A stretch of DNA of 64,000 bases from Mesorhabditis belari (GCA_958450365.1 CAUEEP010000742.1:3717501-3781500), one strand, 5' to 3'; shown: positions 30,601 to 40,784, numbered from the stretch's first letter. The notes: generated by a model not told the origin, from the sequence alone. Translations and numbers: made by a program.

Positions 30601-32828
30601 CAAGCGATACTCAGCGAATTTCTCGTTTAACACCGGATTCAACATGATTTACTAAGCAAAAATAGAAATATTTGAGCTCTTGCCGGAACTTGTTGAAATG
30701 GAAAAAAATTGGAGTGAGAGCTTTTTTTTTGTGCGCTTATGGACTCGGGGAATTTTTCTAGCGACAAAAAAAACGATCACTTTAATCAGGAAATGATGGG
30801 AATCCGGCGGGAGGGGATTAAATGAGAAATTTAACTGAAATTTAAACGAGAACAGGGAAACTTTTCTGGGATATCCTGTTAATTGAAAAAATTTTTTAGA
30901 AAACTTTTCTAGAGGATCATCGAAACTCTAGGGGTTCAAAGGGTTCAAAAGACAAATTTTAGTCAGTCAGATTTCAAATTTCAATCAATTTCAGTCAAAT
31001 TCAGTAAAAGAGTTCAAATTTAAAGGTTTTCTAAAGTATAATCTTCTTTTTAATCTAATTAATCTATTTATTATCTTTGAACTCTTTAAATCTAGCTTTA
31101 ATAGTTTAATTATTGGGTTGCTGAATTGAAAACTGCGGGCTATTGTCCTATGTCCCAGTTTCCTTTGAATTGAAAACTGCGGGACTTTGAACTAAAATTT
31201 ATTCAACCTAAAACCATGAATTCATTCCAAATAATTTCCATTATTATTGACGACTTCTGCCCATTTTACAGGCAATTTGCGGATTCCTCTTTCGTAGTAG
31301 GATTTTGGTTTGTGTGTGAGACAAGTGTGAGACTCAAAAATGGAGGACTGGAGATGTCCCTGGAGGACGTTTGAGCACTTTCTTCAAAAGAAACCCATTT
31401 TGGTGCCAATGGAAAACTTGTAGAGAATCAAAAATTAAACTTATATCCAAATTTTCAGAACGATTCAAAAACTGGTTTTCAAGAAATGCCAAATTTACGA
31501 ACTTTCACAAAACTTGCATTTTTAAGCGAAACTACTAAGTGTATCTTTTTGGAAATTTGGCTATAAGCCTAATTTTTGATTCTCTACAACTTTTCTATTG
31601 GCACCAAAATGGGTTTCTTTTGAAGAAAGTGCTCAAACGTCCTCCAGGGACATCTCCAGTCCTCGATTTTTGAGTCTCACACTTGTCTCACACACAAACC
31701 AAAATCCTACTACGAAAGAGGAATCCGCAAATTGCCTGTAAAATGGGCAGAAGTCGTCAATAATAATGGAAATTATTTGGAATGAATTTATGGTTTTAGG
31801 TTGAATAAATTTTAGTTCAAAGTCCCGCAGTTTTTGAATTCACCAACCAAATAGTTTAATTAGAAAAGCTTAAGCTAATTAGGTAACAGGATATAACAGA
31901 ATATAACAGGATATAACAGAAAAATTTCAAAACATGCACAAAAAGCACCTTTTAGTGTGGAGAGCTCTGGAGAGAATGGGAATTTCGATGAGGATTTCGT
32001 TGGAGAGTGTGGCGTTCGTGGAGTACGCGGTGAGAAACTAGCGGTCGAGATTTTTTGCTGCTTTAATTGCATTGATTTCGCCACTCGCAATAGATTCAGT
32101 AGCTCATTTGGATGATTCGCGTTCGTCTCTTGTCGAAGCAAAGCTGGAGTTGAAAAGCGTTTGATTAGAGCAACAAGATGGCAACACACACACACACACA
32201 CACTTGATTTTAGATTTTGTGAAGGTTGAATTACGCTTTACGCTAAGCTATGTAAGTTTTGAGGTGATAAAAAGCATAGTAGCTTTTAAAATCCTAAAGT
32301 TTTCTTGAAAATTACATAATAAAAGCTGATAATTGCCGAACACACAAACAATTTTAGCTTTTGTCCTTTCTTTTTTCGGTACTGTTCGGTTAAACATCCA
32401 TTTTTACGTATCCTATGCAATCCTTTTAAGAAAAAAAAATCTGGATAGTTTAAGTAGCAGATTTTTTTGTGATAATTTCATAAAAAAAGGTATTTTAGGT
32501 AAACATACATATAAAATAGATAAAACAATATCATAGATTTAAACTTATTAATTGTTAAGCTATCAAATGTATAAACGGATAGTATCGCTTTTGTTATTAG
32601 GCTAAGGAAAAAATTCTGACTCATCTGGGAAAAATTCAATTTATCTGCATTTTTTTGCTGGTTTTTTCGCTTATAGTGTTTTACGAATGTTCATCTTTGT
32701 ATTTCAGAGGAGCTTTCAAGAAAAAGACCTTCACTTTTTGAGCTGATATTGCTGGAAACAGAAACTTTCAACAAGGGATGAATAGAATAGAATGAGAAGT
32801 AGAGGAAACCCTCATCGGAATCTCCCAT
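24634..32828 (-). CDS. Globin-domain protein with N- and C-terminal extensions, about 385 aa
   Basis: Ten minus-strand exons join in phase: 32828-32810, 32143-31949, 28530-28394, 28133-27911, 26536-26460, 26390-26268, 26042-25972, 25857-25798, 25144-25018 and 24759-24634 (1158 bp). A Ser/Pro-rich N-terminal extension of about 100 residues precedes a globin-like core: IFEKMVELEPKVPSLF (B-C helices), TRDHAHILVQYIDTML (E helix, likely distal His), EEIGAYHVRLYPLGLQ (F helix, likely proximal His), HMWQVMGESMAEVMF and ASAWSLLSVAFTDKIYGA (G-H). A Pro/Ser-rich tail of about 115 residues follows (EPPIDYT, SPPIDYP). Nematodes have many divergent heme-binding globins used in gas or redox sensing; the role here is unknown. 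The first exon (MGDSDE, 19 nt) is the least certain. Introns carry mariner, maT-like, SINE and MITE A insertions, yet the frame is intact. Confidence 0.8.
25157..25682. mobile_element. MITE family A, 526-bp copy in globin intron
   Basis: It starts TTAGGTTGGTGAATTGGAAA and ends with the imperfect inverted copy before TA. It lies in the penultimate globin-gene intron region (25145-25797), only 13 bp from the exon edge at 25144. Confidence 0.9.
26061..26262 (+). mobile_element. tRNA-derived SINE, copy 1
   Basis: The plus strand has an A-box region (GGCCAACTGGTTAAGAGC) and a B box (GGGTTCAATCCCG at 26105-26117). A body follows that is shared with 40790-40955: TAGGGCTTAAGG, TTTTGTATTGTTTTTATCAC and AAACGTATCATG. 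It nearly fills the globin intron at 26043-26267, antisense to the gene. Confidence 0.7.
26726..27818 (+). pseudogene. Degenerate maT-like Tc1/mariner element with tandem triplication in transposase
   Basis: The TIRs (CAGGGTGCGCCTTAATTGTC and a diverged inverted copy) sit between TA dinucleotides. The plus frame 27029-27430 retains the HTH/linker part of a Tc1/mariner-type transposase: SISRSIQRYKAM-like start, TIANPPRSGRRQVSLEATG repeated three times in tandem (60-bp units, 27029-27200), then SSTSLRRILKNKLKLTAYRK. The catalytic core is lost. A tail remnant (LNANGG) and a TTCCTATTTG minisatellite (27542-27690) precede the right TIR. It lies in a globin intron. Confidence 0.8.
27542..27690. repeat. 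11- to 12-bp repeat (CCTATTTGGTT / CCTATTTGTTT)
   Basis: About 13 units lie near the right end of the maT-like element. The first and last units carry GGTTC and the central ones GTTTC. Confidence 0.9.
29242..30507 (+). mobile_element. Complete mariner transposon, 1266 bp
   Basis: The ends are TTAGGTTGGCAACTAAATAA (continuing TGGCCCT) and an inverted copy differing at the second base, with TA target duplication on both sides. It encloses one uninterrupted transposase gene. It is inserted in a small tandem repeat (AGTTAAACTGATCCAGAT) inside the 3.4-kb globin intron. Nearly perfect TIRs and an open transposase suggest recent, perhaps ongoing, activity. Confidence 0.97.
29434..30432 (+). CDS. 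Mariner transposase, intact, 332 aa
   Basis: It is a DD34D transposase of usual length (about 340 aa) that excises and inserts its own element at TA sites. The N-terminal half has the paired HTH region (ALSETQCKRWYRRFKEGD, SLEDELRQGRPE) and the linker motif WIPHELSE. Catalytic Asp residues are in VTSDEKWIFYDN, FLHDNAKPHTA and YSPDMGPSDYYLF, with 34 residues between the second and third. The C-terminus ends NDGEYLLD. SPDMGPSDY is a small change from the usual SPDLAPSDY. I chose the ATG at 29434 because a stop precedes it in frame. Transcription is opposite to the host globin gene. Confidence 0.97.
   Translation: MRVCLWYDYKQDKTAAESHRDLLRVFGDEALSETQCKRWYRRFKEGDQSLEDELRQGRPELLQNDILEAALKEDPSQTSRELGDRLGFSHTAIEKRLHALGKSNRSGKWIPHELSEENKATRVITAGILLKLAKKGSFLDSIVTSDEKWIFYDNRTRKRQWLSTNEDPKPTPKPDIHSKKTLLCVWWSSRGLVHFEVLKSRQTVNSELYSSQLHRVDQAIRSQGLEPSSIHFLHDNAKPHTAKLTMEKIEELGWNVLPHAPYSPDMGPSDYYLFRSMQHFLAEKKFNDLDEVRISVQKFFEDQPEEFFKRGIQLLRQKWKEVIKNDGEYLLD
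31113..31851. mobile_element. MITE family A foldback: 739-bp copy with about 285-bp inverted arms
   Basis: TIRs of MITE A bound the copy, with TA on each side. About 31165-31440 is nearly the exact reverse complement of 31562-31850, with a loop of about 120 bp. Other family members are not palindromic over this length, so this one arose by fusion of two left halves. It lies in the same globin intron as the mariner. Confidence 0.9.
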
Positions 32829-33200
32829 CTCTTTCTCAATCCATTCTCGAGACTTCGAGGAGAAATGAAACATTCTTTCTTTCAACTATTGACTCATCTT
32901 CAATGTTTTTATGTGTCACTGAATGCTAAATTTGCAGGTGATGGTCGAAGCACTCTTAAAATGACTTTGAAAGTTTTATTCTTCATTTCTGTGAAAGGTT
33001 TCTTAAGGTTGATTGAAGAAAAATCCATTTCTCTTCAATCAACCTTAAGAAACCAAGCGCTTTTTTTCTTTTAAAAGGGATCATTCGATGATTTTTCTTT
33101 GTCTTAAGATTTGCGATGCTGAAGGTCAAGGAACTGTAAGTCAAGCAAGAGTTTCAAGATGGTACAGTTGATTTGATTCCGGTGTTCCCCATTCGACTAC
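32829..33200. other. Upstream region of the globin gene
   Basis: It holds a hairpin at about 32998-33054 with arms of about 20 bp (TTCTTAAGGTTGATTGAAG and complement). No reading frame is convincing. The globin promoter should lie here, but no core element is recognisable. Confidence 0.5.
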
Positions 33201-33755
33201 AGTCTCTTCCAATCATTGCAGCATTTCCGAAAAGGTCATTTGAGTCTTTTGAAGAAGTTGAAGACGTTGAAGAAGTTTGCCAAGAGTTCTTTGATTCGAT
33301 TTGAAATTTTTTTTAGCTGATAAAAGCCAAAGCAAGACTATAGCTTTGGCTTGGGCTTGGCTTTGGCTTGGTCTTGGCTTTGGCTTGGCTTTGGCTTTGG
33401 CTTGGCCTTGGCTTTGGCAAACGAGCACTGTTTCAACAAGACAACGCTAAACCTCACACCGCCAAAAAGACCAAAGACAAGTTTGAAGAGCTGGACGGAC
33501 TCGAGATTTTGCCGCACCCTACCTACAGTCCGGACGTTGCCCCATTTGACTACAGTCTTGCAGCATTTCCTAGTCTTGCAGCAATCATTGCAGCATTTCC
33601 TAAAAGGTTGCCAATCTGAGTCATTTGAAGAAGTTAAAGAAGTTTGCCAAGAGTTCTTTGATTCGAAACGGAAGGAGTGGTACTTCGACCAGATTCGAAA
33701 GCTTGCAGATCGAGGGCAGGAAGTCGTAGATAATGAGAAATACTTTGAGAAATAA
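33201..33755 (+). pseudogene. Mariner-type transposase relic with duplicated C-terminus
   Basis: Plus-strand remnants read FQQDNAKPHTAKKTKDKFEE, then LPHPTYSPDVAPFDY, and after a disrupted stretch EVCQEFFDSKRKEWYF and VVDNEKYFEK. The spacing between the two Asp residues is 35, one more than DD34D, so an in-frame insertion is present. A second diverged copy of the FEEV..CQEFFDS segment lies at 33236-33300. A CTTGGCTTTGG minisatellite (33343-33416) lies between them. Confidence 0.85.
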
Positions 33756-34523
33756 TTGTTGTTATTTTTATTATTAAAGTGTGCATTAAAAATTGAATTT
33801 TTCGCAGTTGAGTCAGGAGTTTTTCTTCAGTTTAGAATTTCTAACCAACCAGCAATCTCATCCTCATAATCTTTCCATTCCTCATTCAATTGTTGAATGA
33901 TTTTCTTGCGAAGAATCGCTTCTTTTATTCGCATCATCTTTCAATCTCTTTTTTCTGAATTTCTTTCTTTTAAAATATAGTAAATAAAGATAAGAAAATA
34001 AGATCAGATAATAAAAATAAGCATAAAAGGCTTTTTTTTGGATTCGATTCGTTTCTAGACTTCAATTAACAATTAGATTTTGAGAAATTAGACAAAAAAA
34101 TTAGAAAGACAAACTGTGAAATCAGAAAAACTTTCAATAAACTTTTGAAAAAAATTTTTCATATAATTCTATGTTTTTTCGACAAAAAGACATTGCTGAG
34201 GTCAGAAATGAGAAATTTGCGGTGAGAAAATTTGATTGTAAAATCGTAGATGGCTTTTTGAGAGGTCTTTCTTGGAATTTTTGAAGTAAAATGTCTACTA
34301 GGGTATTTCAAATTTTCTTCCTGAATGCATTAAATGTCAGCCTTAACCCATAAAGGGATCCATTGGCTTTCAATCAATCAGCGCGAGACCCATTGGCTTC
34401 TGGGTGACCCTGAAATCAAAGTCGGATTTGTTTTGACTTTACGATGACTATACTTCTTTACTAGATGGCTTGGATTCTATAATTTTAAACATCATTTAGC
34501 TAGGGATGATCGAAAGCTAAATC
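33756..34523. other. No gene recognised
   Basis: This AT-rich stretch follows the mariner relic. A segment of about 57 bp at 34302-34358 (TTTCAAATTTTCTTCCTGAA, GTCAGCCTTAACCCATAAAG) recurs on the other side of the next minisatellite at 34707-34765. Confidence 0.6.
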
Positions 34524-34702
34524 AGGTTTAGCTGGTTTAGCTAGCCAAAGGTTTAGCTAACCAAAGGTTTAGCTAGCCAAAGGTTTAGCTAACCAAAGGT
34601 TTAGCTAGCCAAAGGTTTAGCTAGCCAAAGGTTTAGCTAGCCAAAGGTTTAGCTAGCCAAAGGTTTAGCTAACCAAAGGTTTAGCTAGCCAAAGGTTTAG
34701 CT
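34524..34702. repeat. 16-bp minisatellite (GGTTTAGCTAGCCAAA), about 11 copies
   Basis: Units alternate between CTAGCC and CTAACC variants. The array is flanked by direct repeats of TTTCAAATTTTCTTCCTGAA-type sequence at 34302 and 34707, suggesting it expanded or inserted between the duplicates. Confidence 0.95.
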
Positions 34703-35958
34703 TTTGATTTCAAATTTTCTTCCTGAACTCATGAAATGTCAGCCTTAACCCATAAAGGAATATTTCAAATTTTCTTCCTGAATTCATTAAACAAAACATC
34801 TTCAAACAATAAAAACACTTCATTTGCATCGTCGATTGAGAAAAACCCTTCATTGAAAGCGGAAATGAAAATCGCTGTTTTCAAGGAAAAATGAAATCTA
34901 AAAACGATTGCGATTTCGAAGAAATATCTACAATTTTAGATTAAAACATAAAACAAAGCAGTTTTTATGGAAATAACAAAAGAAAAGTGATGTTACTTTA
35001 CTTCCTCTGGGCAAACGTGGGCCGAAACAAGCTCATCACTTTTTCAAATCAAAAAAAACTTGCATTCTTGCGGCCAATCATGCCAATTTTGCGGCCTTTT
35101 GCGGCCAATTTGCAAAACAATTTTAGTTTGAAAGTCGAAATTTCTTTGACAAGTTTAAGCTTGATGGATTTACAAGCTTGTTTACTACACTAACTTCTTC
35201 TAAAGGTCATCAATTTGTGGCGAAATTTTTTCGATGCGATCGTAAGCTGATCAATTATGCAAAGAAGAGTGCATTTTTTGGGGTATTTGATCGGCGCCAC
35301 AAATGAAAAGAAAGCTAAAAGCTTCTCTCATCAATGAATTACATAATCTTTGTGAATTGAACATCTAAAAATTGAACATTCCCCGTCCCTCCCAATCATC
35401 CCACTTGAACAGCTAAAGTCATCAAGTCAACGATGAAAATAATGAGTTGGGAAAAGTTTTTGAGAGTTTTTTTGAGGAGGAGATAAAGCTAAAACCAAAA
35501 CATTATTGAAAAGATAGTGATTCTGAGTTATACAGAGTACAGCAATGGTACTTTGCAGAGTACAGCAATGGTACTTTGCAGAGCACAGTAATGGTACTTT
35601 GCACAACCAAATTTGTATTTGTACAGATAATTCACTCATTTATTGATAAGTTCCACATGAGTAAGTGTAGTTTTGAGTTTTGAGTAGTTTCTCGTACTTC
35701 TAATCGTTAATTTTCTAATCGTTTATGTTTTTGAAAATCTTTTTCTAGATTATTTTAAATGAGAATAATAAAACAAGTTATTCAGAGTGCTAGAAAATTT
35801 AAAAAGCAAAAACAATAATGGTGGCGGGATTTGAAAGCTTGAGGTGCAAAAAAGATTCGTCTCAAAGCCATCTCCACTACGTCATTCAAGCATATGAATA
35901 ATCTACCAAAAAAGTACCAAAAAATGTTGAAGAGTTGAACGATAGGAGCAAAAATTTC
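34703..35958. other. Intergenic with a 24-bp triplication
   Basis: GAGTACAGCAATGGTACTTT is repeated three times at 35528-35602. Otherwise only short frames (68-70 codons) with no domain are seen. Confidence 0.6.
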
Positions 35959-36098
35959 TATGTCAGATATCTCGAGTTTAAGAAACGTTCAGCAAAAACT
36001 AAAAACGGATACTGAAACACAAGGCTTGACTCTATCGCAAGGCTGACCTTATGCCTCCCCAGGCTCTTTGCCACTCGGCCATGACGGCCTTACTAGGT
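35959..36098 (-). tRNA. tRNA-like sequence (Leu/Ser-type start) with dispersed-repeat flank
   Basis: On the minus strand GTCATGGCCGAGTGGCAAAG resembles the start of a class II tRNA (A box TGGCCGAGTGG). GAGTCAAGCC is only a weak B box. Positions 35959-36015 match the short dispersed repeat at 21421-21475. A probable tRNA-derived relic. Confidence 0.35.
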
Positions 36099-36831
36099 TA
36101 ATTCGTTACCTTGACTCTTTAGACAAAAATTTTCATTTTCTGGTTTTTGTCAACCCTTGGACAACAAAGTATTAAACTTTTTGAAAGGCTACCACTTAAA
36201 AACTACCAAATTTTTAAATACTATCAAACAACAAAGATATCAAACCAGAGCAAAGTCAAGCAGATAAAGCCGCCCAAAGATGCTTAGTTTCAGCTCAAAG
36301 TTCAAAGCGATCAATCTAGGTGGTCTGTGTTTTGAATGCAAAAACGAGAGCGATTGAAAAAGTCGGGGAATTGGTAAAGGGTGAATTGAAAGAGAAAAGA
36401 CAGGAGGAAAGGTCGAATGACTTTCCCCTTTCGAATTTCTCCGTTGGACTCCCTTCGCATGCATTCCATATGGGCCAACAACGGGTTGTCGAGGGGACAA
36501 AAGTGAATCCACCCGAAATCCCTTTTTTCACAAAAAACAAAAGAGTTGAAAGGTTTTCCCTGAGCCCTTTTGGAGTCTAATCTGGAAGCACCTCATTGCG
36601 CGGAACGCCTGGAAAAACATTTACATTGCTTTTTGGCTTTCCGGGTCAAGCACAAGTGCTTTATTTAGGTAAGGAAGTGGAAAAATGGAGTCATGTGCTT
36701 TGCAGGAAGAAAAAATAAAACACGGATTTTGCAAAGACTATAATTTAAACCCGATAGCCCTAAAATAGCCCATTTCATCTCTCCAGATACGGCTCGATTT
36801 GTCTACTTTGATCAATAGGTTCTGGTTATCA
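36099..36831. other. No gene recognised
   Basis: Overlapping frames of 74-90 codons occur on both strands at 36240-36580. The region is slightly more GC-rich than its surroundings, but I find no splice pattern, domain or paralogue. Confidence 0.45.
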
Positions 36832-37062
36832 GACATTTGATATGCGCCCCGCCATTTTTCCCCATTAGCTATCTAACTTTGAGCTCAAATATCTTGGTGT
36901 TGGGGTGTTCAATTTAAATATTTTTAATACCATTCGATGCGCCAAGTCTTTCTCTATCGATTGGTAGAAAAACTAGAGAAATTGAAGAGTCGAACACCAT
37001 GAAATTTGAGCTCAAAGTTGGATTGCCAATGGCAAAGGAAGCGGGGCGCGTATCAAATGTCC
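36832..37062. mobile_element. Foldback MITE, about 230 bp, long inverted arms
   Basis: GACATTTGATATGCGCCCCG at the left is mirrored by the complement at 37042-37062. The similarity continues inwards through ACTTTGAGCTCAAAT for about 85 bp with mismatches. There is no coding capacity. The family has no other copy in this window. Confidence 0.8.
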
Positions 37063-37090
37063 CACAATCAGAGGTTCTACCTTGGCTTTT

Positions 37091-37162
37091 GGACCTAGGT
37101 TCTATCTAGGCTTATGGGCCTAGGTTCTACCTAGGCTTATGAACCTAGGTTCTACCTAGGCT
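37091..37162. repeat. 25-bp repeat with CCTAGGTTCTACCTAGG palindromes
   Basis: Nearly three units of GACCTAGGTTCTACCTAGGC. Each unit is itself close to an inverted repeat. Confidence 0.85.
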
Positions 37163-38284
37163 CCAGTTAAACTCGACAGAATAAAGATCAAAATAAAACA
37201 CTTTCACAGTTAACGACTGCATATATATGTAAAGAGATAGTGAAAGTAAATATGGAAATTTAATCATCTTAAAGTTTTCTCAGTTCACTTTTTAGATCTA
37301 AACATAAAAAAGAGCAGACATGGGAAACCCCACACAAAATATGAATCAAAGTATCACCAAAAAGAGATTGTGAAAAGAGAAAGAAAAGAGTGGACAGCAA
37401 TTTTCGTTTCGTTCGGCAAAAGACCAACGATCTTCTTTTACTCTCTACATATCAAAGCTGAAAATGTAATTTCAAAAAGGTTTTTAAATGATAGAGAATA
37501 GTTACTAGATATCTAAAAGCTTCAAAAAAAATTGTACTGCTTGTAACAAAATCTAGCTTGTATCATGGTTTTTGATATCCTGATTTAAATGTTTCCTTTG
37601 CCAAGCTCAAACATTGTTAATTTTGAAATTTAATTGGAAAAAGACTTAGATTAAGTGATTAAGGTAGAGCTGTAATTTGTAAAATCAAAATCCCACGCTT
37701 CGACTTTGAGCTTTGTTCCGAAATACTTGAGTTTTCTCTTTGTTTTGAGTTTTCTTTTGCAATCGTATCCCATAAATCTGAATGTGGTAAACGAATGAGT
37801 CTTTTTTTCTGTCAAACTGATTAATCAACTACAGATTTCTACTCTCCAAAAAACAAGAAAAGGTAAAATTTAAAGAAAACCACCAACATCTGGTTTCATT
37901 TACATCTTTCAAAAAGCTTTTTGATGTGTAAAAGATCATTGACATGAAAATTTGGACTTCAAATGAGTGTTCAATGTCTAATTTGTATAAAAGATCATTT
38001 AGGCTATGATTTGTATTTATTAAATGTTTCCATTCTCAATTAAATTCTCTTCTTTTATAATGAAATCATGAGGAAATGATGATAGAGCAAAAGTGGTCTC
38101 TTTTTGGTTCGATTATGATGAAAAAGCGGTGAGGCGGAAAGCTGAGAACACATTGAAACAGAAAAAAAAATCGTGGAAAAGGAATAAAGTAAATGGAAAG
38201 GATAAGAAAAATGTTGATTTGAATAAAAAGAATAGGCAAAAAAGTGTAAGAGTTTTGTTCAAAGACCTTCCCGAACTTCATCTC
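37163..38284. other. Intergenic, no gene recognised
   Basis: AT-rich with only short frames. The left part of the Tc1/mariner relic that follows should lie here but is not recognisable. Confidence 0.5.
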
Positions 38285-38663
38285 GTTTTCTGAGTTTCGA
38301 CTCAGCTCACCCGATCTTAACCCATTGGATTACTCAATCTGAAGTGTTCTTAAAGCCAAGGCATGTGCAAAATCACATAAAAATATCGAAATTTTGAAGA
38401 AGGCGCTCATCAAAGCATGGAATACCCTCGATGATGCCTATTTGCTCTCCACGGTGCGTTTTTCAACGGTCAACGCGTTTCCCAAACGTTTGCAGGCCTA
38501 TCTGAATGCCGATGGAGGCAAATTTGAATTTAATTTAATTTAATTGTTAATTTGTCACTGTTATATGTTGAATAAAGATATTTAAGTTAACTTTTCGAGA
38601 TGGGTTGCATATTTGGTTAAAAGTCAGGCCTTTTGTGTGTTGCGGTAATTCTTGGTCACCCTG
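38285..38663 (+). pseudogene. Tc1/mariner-type transposase C-terminal relic
   Basis: The plus strand reads LSSPDLNPLDYSI, a TGA stop, then LKKALIKAWNTLDDAY and AFPKRLQAYLNADGGKFEF before a stop. This is the third-catalytic-residue region and tail of a Tc1/mariner transposase with D at the third position, resembling the maT-like elements at 26726 and 62032. The right TIR (complement of CAGGGTGACCAAGAATTACC) precedes TA at 38664. The 5' part is absent. Confidence 0.85.
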
Positions 38664-38703
38664 TAGATTAGTTTCTGCAAAGAATTTGTTGAAGAATTCA
38701 ACT

Positions 38704-38875
38704 TAAAAGCAAGTTTGTTTAAAAGCAAGTTTGTTTAAAAGCAAGTGTCATTAAAAGCAAGTTTGTTTAAAAGCAAGTTTGTTTAAAAGCAAGTGTGATT
38801 AAAAGCAAGTTTAATTAAAAGCAAGTTTAATTAAAAGCAAGTTTAATTAAAAGCAAGTTTAATTAAAAGCAAATT
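38704..38875. repeat. 15-bp repeat (AAAAGCAAGTTTGTT / AAAAGCAAGTTTAAT)
   Basis: Eleven units. The left half carries TTTGTTT, the right half TTTAATT, indicating two expansion phases. Confidence 0.9.
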
Positions 38876-39478
38876 TGACTGAAACAAGTGTAAAATCAAA
38901 TATCAAATCAAATCAAGTCTAAATCTTTATAAACATCTTTAAATATTTTATTAACCGAAAACCGAAAAAGAAATCTCCTTTATAAAAGAGAAATTTGAGG
39001 GAAACGCTGAAAAATATTGTAAAGAAGTGTTAAACTTATCGTTAAGTCCAACAGGAAACCAAACACCAAATCTAAAGGGCATTCTTGATGCAATGAATCA
39101 ATGAAATGTCAAAAGAAGAGAAAAATCTTGGGATTTCATCTAAACGTAATCCTATAGACGAGATCTTCTTTTACTTTTTCTCTTCTCTTCTCATCATCAA
39201 CGTCGATTCCATTTCCGGCACTTAACGCTCCGCTCATCATCACTGACTTTGTTTTCGATTTGAGAATTAAAGCCGAACGAAAAGCCGAACTAAAATAGGA
39301 ACAATCTTCGATAGCTCACAAGACATCAACTCTCTAAAAAATCAATTTTCGACAAACCCCTGTTTTTTTTGGTTTTTCCTTAATATTGGGCACTAACACT
39401 TCTCTAAAGATGGAAAGTCAGACAAAACTCACAATCAGTCTTGGGAGTAGCCAGACTTGGATATGCTACTGGGTTGGT

Positions 39479-39619
39479 GAATTGAAAACTGCGGGCTATT
39501 GTCATATGTGGCAGTTTGAGGACTTGCTTCAAAAGAAACCCATTTTGGTGTCAATGGAAAACATATAGAGAATCAAAAATTAAGCTTATATCCAAATTTC
39601 CAAAAAGATACACTTACCA
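39479..39619. mobile_element. MITE family A, internally deleted fragment
   Basis: GGGTTGGTGAATTGAAAACT begins the fragment, joined to inner sequence of the family (AAAAGAAACCCATTTTGGTG). The right end is missing. Confidence 0.8.
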
Positions 39620-40163
39620 GGGAACCTTCCCAAGTTACCCGCGAGTTACAATATGAGGTAGGTACAAAAAGAAAGGCCTGAAAATGTACGTTCAGAAACT
39701 GTTTTCAAAAACCGCTAATCGGCAAAACGCACAAAAATGAAGGCTTTTCTCGAATTTCTGGCACACTGATTTTTGCCGGCGGAATTTTTGTTTTCCTTTC
39801 GCCCTCCCAAAACGCAGCTCTTAGCCTCGTGGTTGGTGTGCTTGCGCTTGGGACTCTTTGATCTTGGTTCGGATCCGGATCTCGACAATCGTCGAGCAGG
39901 ATACAATGGTTGATAGAACGGATGTAATAATATTAATTTCATGCTCTGTGCACATTGCTCTTAAAGTTAGTGTTTTAATTGCGCATTTCAGGTTGTTCAT
40001 TTTTGCTCATTCGCTAATCACCCTTGATTTTTAATTTTTTGCTTACTTTCTTTTAAATAAATTGTCAATGATTAAATAGCACTAGAAAATAACATTATAC
40101 AAATTTCTAATAATCAAAAAAGTTTTTTAATGTTTTTAAAAAAAAAAAATAGCAAAAAGTTTG
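39620..40163. other. Mostly featureless; one basic minus-strand frame
   Basis: A 75-codon minus frame (39942-39715) encodes a Ser/Arg/Lys-rich peptide (SRSGSEPRSKSPKRKHTN) locally higher in GC. It could be an exon of a disordered protein, but no partner exon or conserved domain is seen. Confidence 0.3.
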
Positions 40164-40754
40164 ACCGTAAAATAGTCATCAACTCGGCTCGCCGCTGTGC
40201 ACTACTATTGGGTTGGGGAGAATGAGTCGGCGCCAAACTTTAAAGGGACTTTTTGCACACATAAAGCCTTCTTTAAACATACGTTTGGTTTCATCAAAAG
40301 GATCCACTATTTCTCTACAAAATGACTTTTGAGAGATTCCACAAAGCTTTTCTTTCGTGGAGTTTATGAACTTCCGAACGCAGCTGGTTAAAATGGCAAA
40401 GAGTCCGACTCATCATTTGAACAGTTTCTTTCACATAAGCCTTCTTTGGTGTTTATATAAAAAAGATAGAGCACATTCAATTACTTAAGTTGCCAAATTT
40501 GCAGGAAGATCCCACCAATGGTTTTTTCTAGATCACAGTTTGTAGTTTTTGTGAAAAAATGGCTTTTTCTTGAGCGGAGGCGCTGTTTGAATTTTCTTTT
40601 AAATGTCATTTTGTAGAGAATTAGTTAACCATTCTACTGATATCAAACGCATATTATTTGACGAAGTCGAATTGAAGTTTTAGACATTTTTTTCATTTTC
40701 GGCGCCGACTCATTCTCCCCAACCCAATATTAAAGAAAATTAAAGAAAATACGG
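40164..40754. mobile_element. MITE C fragment split by MITE B
   Basis: Positions 40164-40207 are the right part of MITE C (GACCGTAAAATAGTCATCAA, GTGCACTACTA) and 40728-40754 continue to its end (GAAAATACGGTA). MITE B at 40208-40727 is inserted between them at a TA. The left part of MITE C is missing. Confidence 0.85.
40208..40727. mobile_element. MITE family B, 520 bp, copy 2
   Basis: Same length and same termini as the copy at 10346, with TA duplication. It landed inside a MITE C remnant. Confidence 0.95.
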
Positions 40755-40784
40755 TACTAATATTAACAAGCTAAATCTGTTCAC

